From Legionella_C sp048541585 (GTDB lineage Bacteria > Pseudomonadota > Gammaproteobacteria > Legionellales > Legionellaceae): 64,000 bases of DNA. The notes under the pieces were generated by a model that saw nothing but the letters and a program-made list of their open reading frames with translations, searched no databases and was not told the origin of the DNA. Positions 63,546 through 64,000 of this stretch are shown in pieces; within the stretch, counting starts at the first letter, position 1, and every line of letters starts with the position of its first letter. The stretch covers positions 1,364,001 through 1,428,000 of the forward strand of contig NZ_CP183303.1 in the NCBI RefSeq assembly GCF_048541585.1, in the 5' to 3' direction. A program made the translations under genes and the position numbers.

Positions 63546-64000
63546 ATGTGTGCTCAAAATCAAACTCAAAGACATAGTTTTTGGTTAAGTCCCCTTTTTT
63601 TATATTCATTAGCGATAATTTTAGGTTTGTTAAGTGGTTGGTCAGGTAATCCTGAGTTAAAAGCAGCTGGTTTATTTATTTCTGATGTTTTTATTCGCAT
63701 ATTTAAATGCATTAGTCTGCCAATTATCGCTTTATCTATTATTGTAACTTTATCTAATTATCGCACTGATGGCTCTATGCGTTCTGTGTGGCGGCGTGCG
63801 ATGACCTACACTTTAGGAACCACGTTAGTTGCTGCAGCAATAAGTTGTTTACTATATATCTTAATTAAACCGGGTTTAGTGGAATCTCTTACTCAGCAAA
63901 GCTTAACAAATGATAGCAATCAGATGAGTTATCTGGGTTATGTTAGTCATTTGATTCCTTCAACCATTTTTGCTCCCTTTTTAGAACAGCAAGTGTTAGG
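63546..64000 (+). CDS. dicarboxylate/amino-acid:cation symporter (SDF family), partial
   Basis: The first 151 codons of a gene that runs off the window. The start (after CAQNQTQRHSFW) is followed by hydrophobic helices: PLFLYSLAIILGLLSGW, LFISDVFIRIFKCISLPIIA, LSIIVTL and LGTTLVAAAISCLLYILI. The FIRIFKCISLPIIALSII block is the helix 2-3 signature of the sodium:dicarboxylate (DAACS) family, which includes glutamate, aspartate and cystine (TcyP) transporters. AGGT lies 7 nt before the ATG. The poly-Cys leader makes cysteine or cystine the first substrate to test. Confidence 0.85.
   Translation, partial: MCAQNQTQRHSFWLSPLFLYSLAIILGLLSGWSGNPELKAAGLFISDVFIRIFKCISLPIIALSIIVTLSNYRTDGSMRSVWRRAMTYTLGTTLVAAAISCLLYILIKPGLVESLTQQSLTNDSNQMSYLGYVSHLIPSTIFAPFLEQQVL

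Overview
The window looks like chromosome from an A+T-rich gammaproteobacterium, most probably Legionella or a close Legionellales relative. The grounds are the divergent kdsD-kdsC-lptCAB / mlaFEDCB-ibaG-murA locus, the PilS/PilR pair, the many short palindromic repeats typical of these genomes, and one multi-helix protein whose C-terminus fits the Legionella Dot/Icm 'E-block' secretion signal. The genus is an inference; no rRNA gene is present to settle it. I see no rRNA, CRISPR array, intact insertion sequence or prophage.

Layout. 1-7.4 kb: a KAS III (FabH-like) enzyme, a hotdog thioesterase, a LicD-type transferase, small hypothetical and VOC proteins, tRNA-Lys, a secreted polysaccharide deacetylase and an exported YARHG protein. 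7.9-12.3 kb: pilS-pilR (type IV pilus two-component system) and a BepA-like periplasmic M48 protease. 12.5-18.4 kb: ribD-ribE-ribBA, then a dispersed repeat where ribH is often found, then pyrG-kdsA. 18.4-23.1 kb: repeats, a BI-1 family membrane protein, a Nit-type amidase, tldD and a hypothetical. 23.2-30.6 kb: a 1288-residue protein of unknown function and mfd. 30.9-34.4 kb: a tandem-repeat cysteine-rich secreted protein, an MFS transporter preceded by a short Leu-rich ORF, a 126-bp tandem array of REP palindromes and a rhomboid. 34.4-39.4 kb: xseA, glsA and trpG-trpD-trpC. 39.5-49.0 kb: the envelope block of Kdo synthesis (kdsD, kdsC), LPS transport (lptC, lptA, lptB), retrograde phospholipid transport (mlaFEDCB), ibaG, murA and a NIF3-family protein. 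49.1-55 kb: the effector candidate, then a UbiA-type prenyl-phosphate transferase, a GT-C glycosyltransferase and a CapD/WbpM-type sugar dehydratase. 55-59.5 kb: an RND efflux adaptor and pump. 59.8-64 kb: an amino-acid permease, tRNA-Ser(GGA), a secreted hypothetical, a NagZ-like GH3 enzyme and, at the edge, an SDF-family symporter gene.

The most striking item is at 63,420-63,500, just upstream of the SDF symporter gene: a 26-codon ORF with a strong ribosome binding site and candidate promoter that ends in nine consecutive cysteine codons. It looks like a cysteine-sensing leader peptide controlling a cysteine/cystine or amino-acid transporter. This is attractive because Legionella depends on external cysteine. 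Other points of interest are the 1288-residue protein with a possible degenerate caspase-like C-terminal fold, the effector candidate, the Leu-rich upstream ORF, a possible decaprenyl-phosphoribose glycosylation module, and three families of structured dispersed repeats. Two of those repeats lie where conserved neighbours (ribBA/ribH, mlaB/ibaG) would normally be close together.
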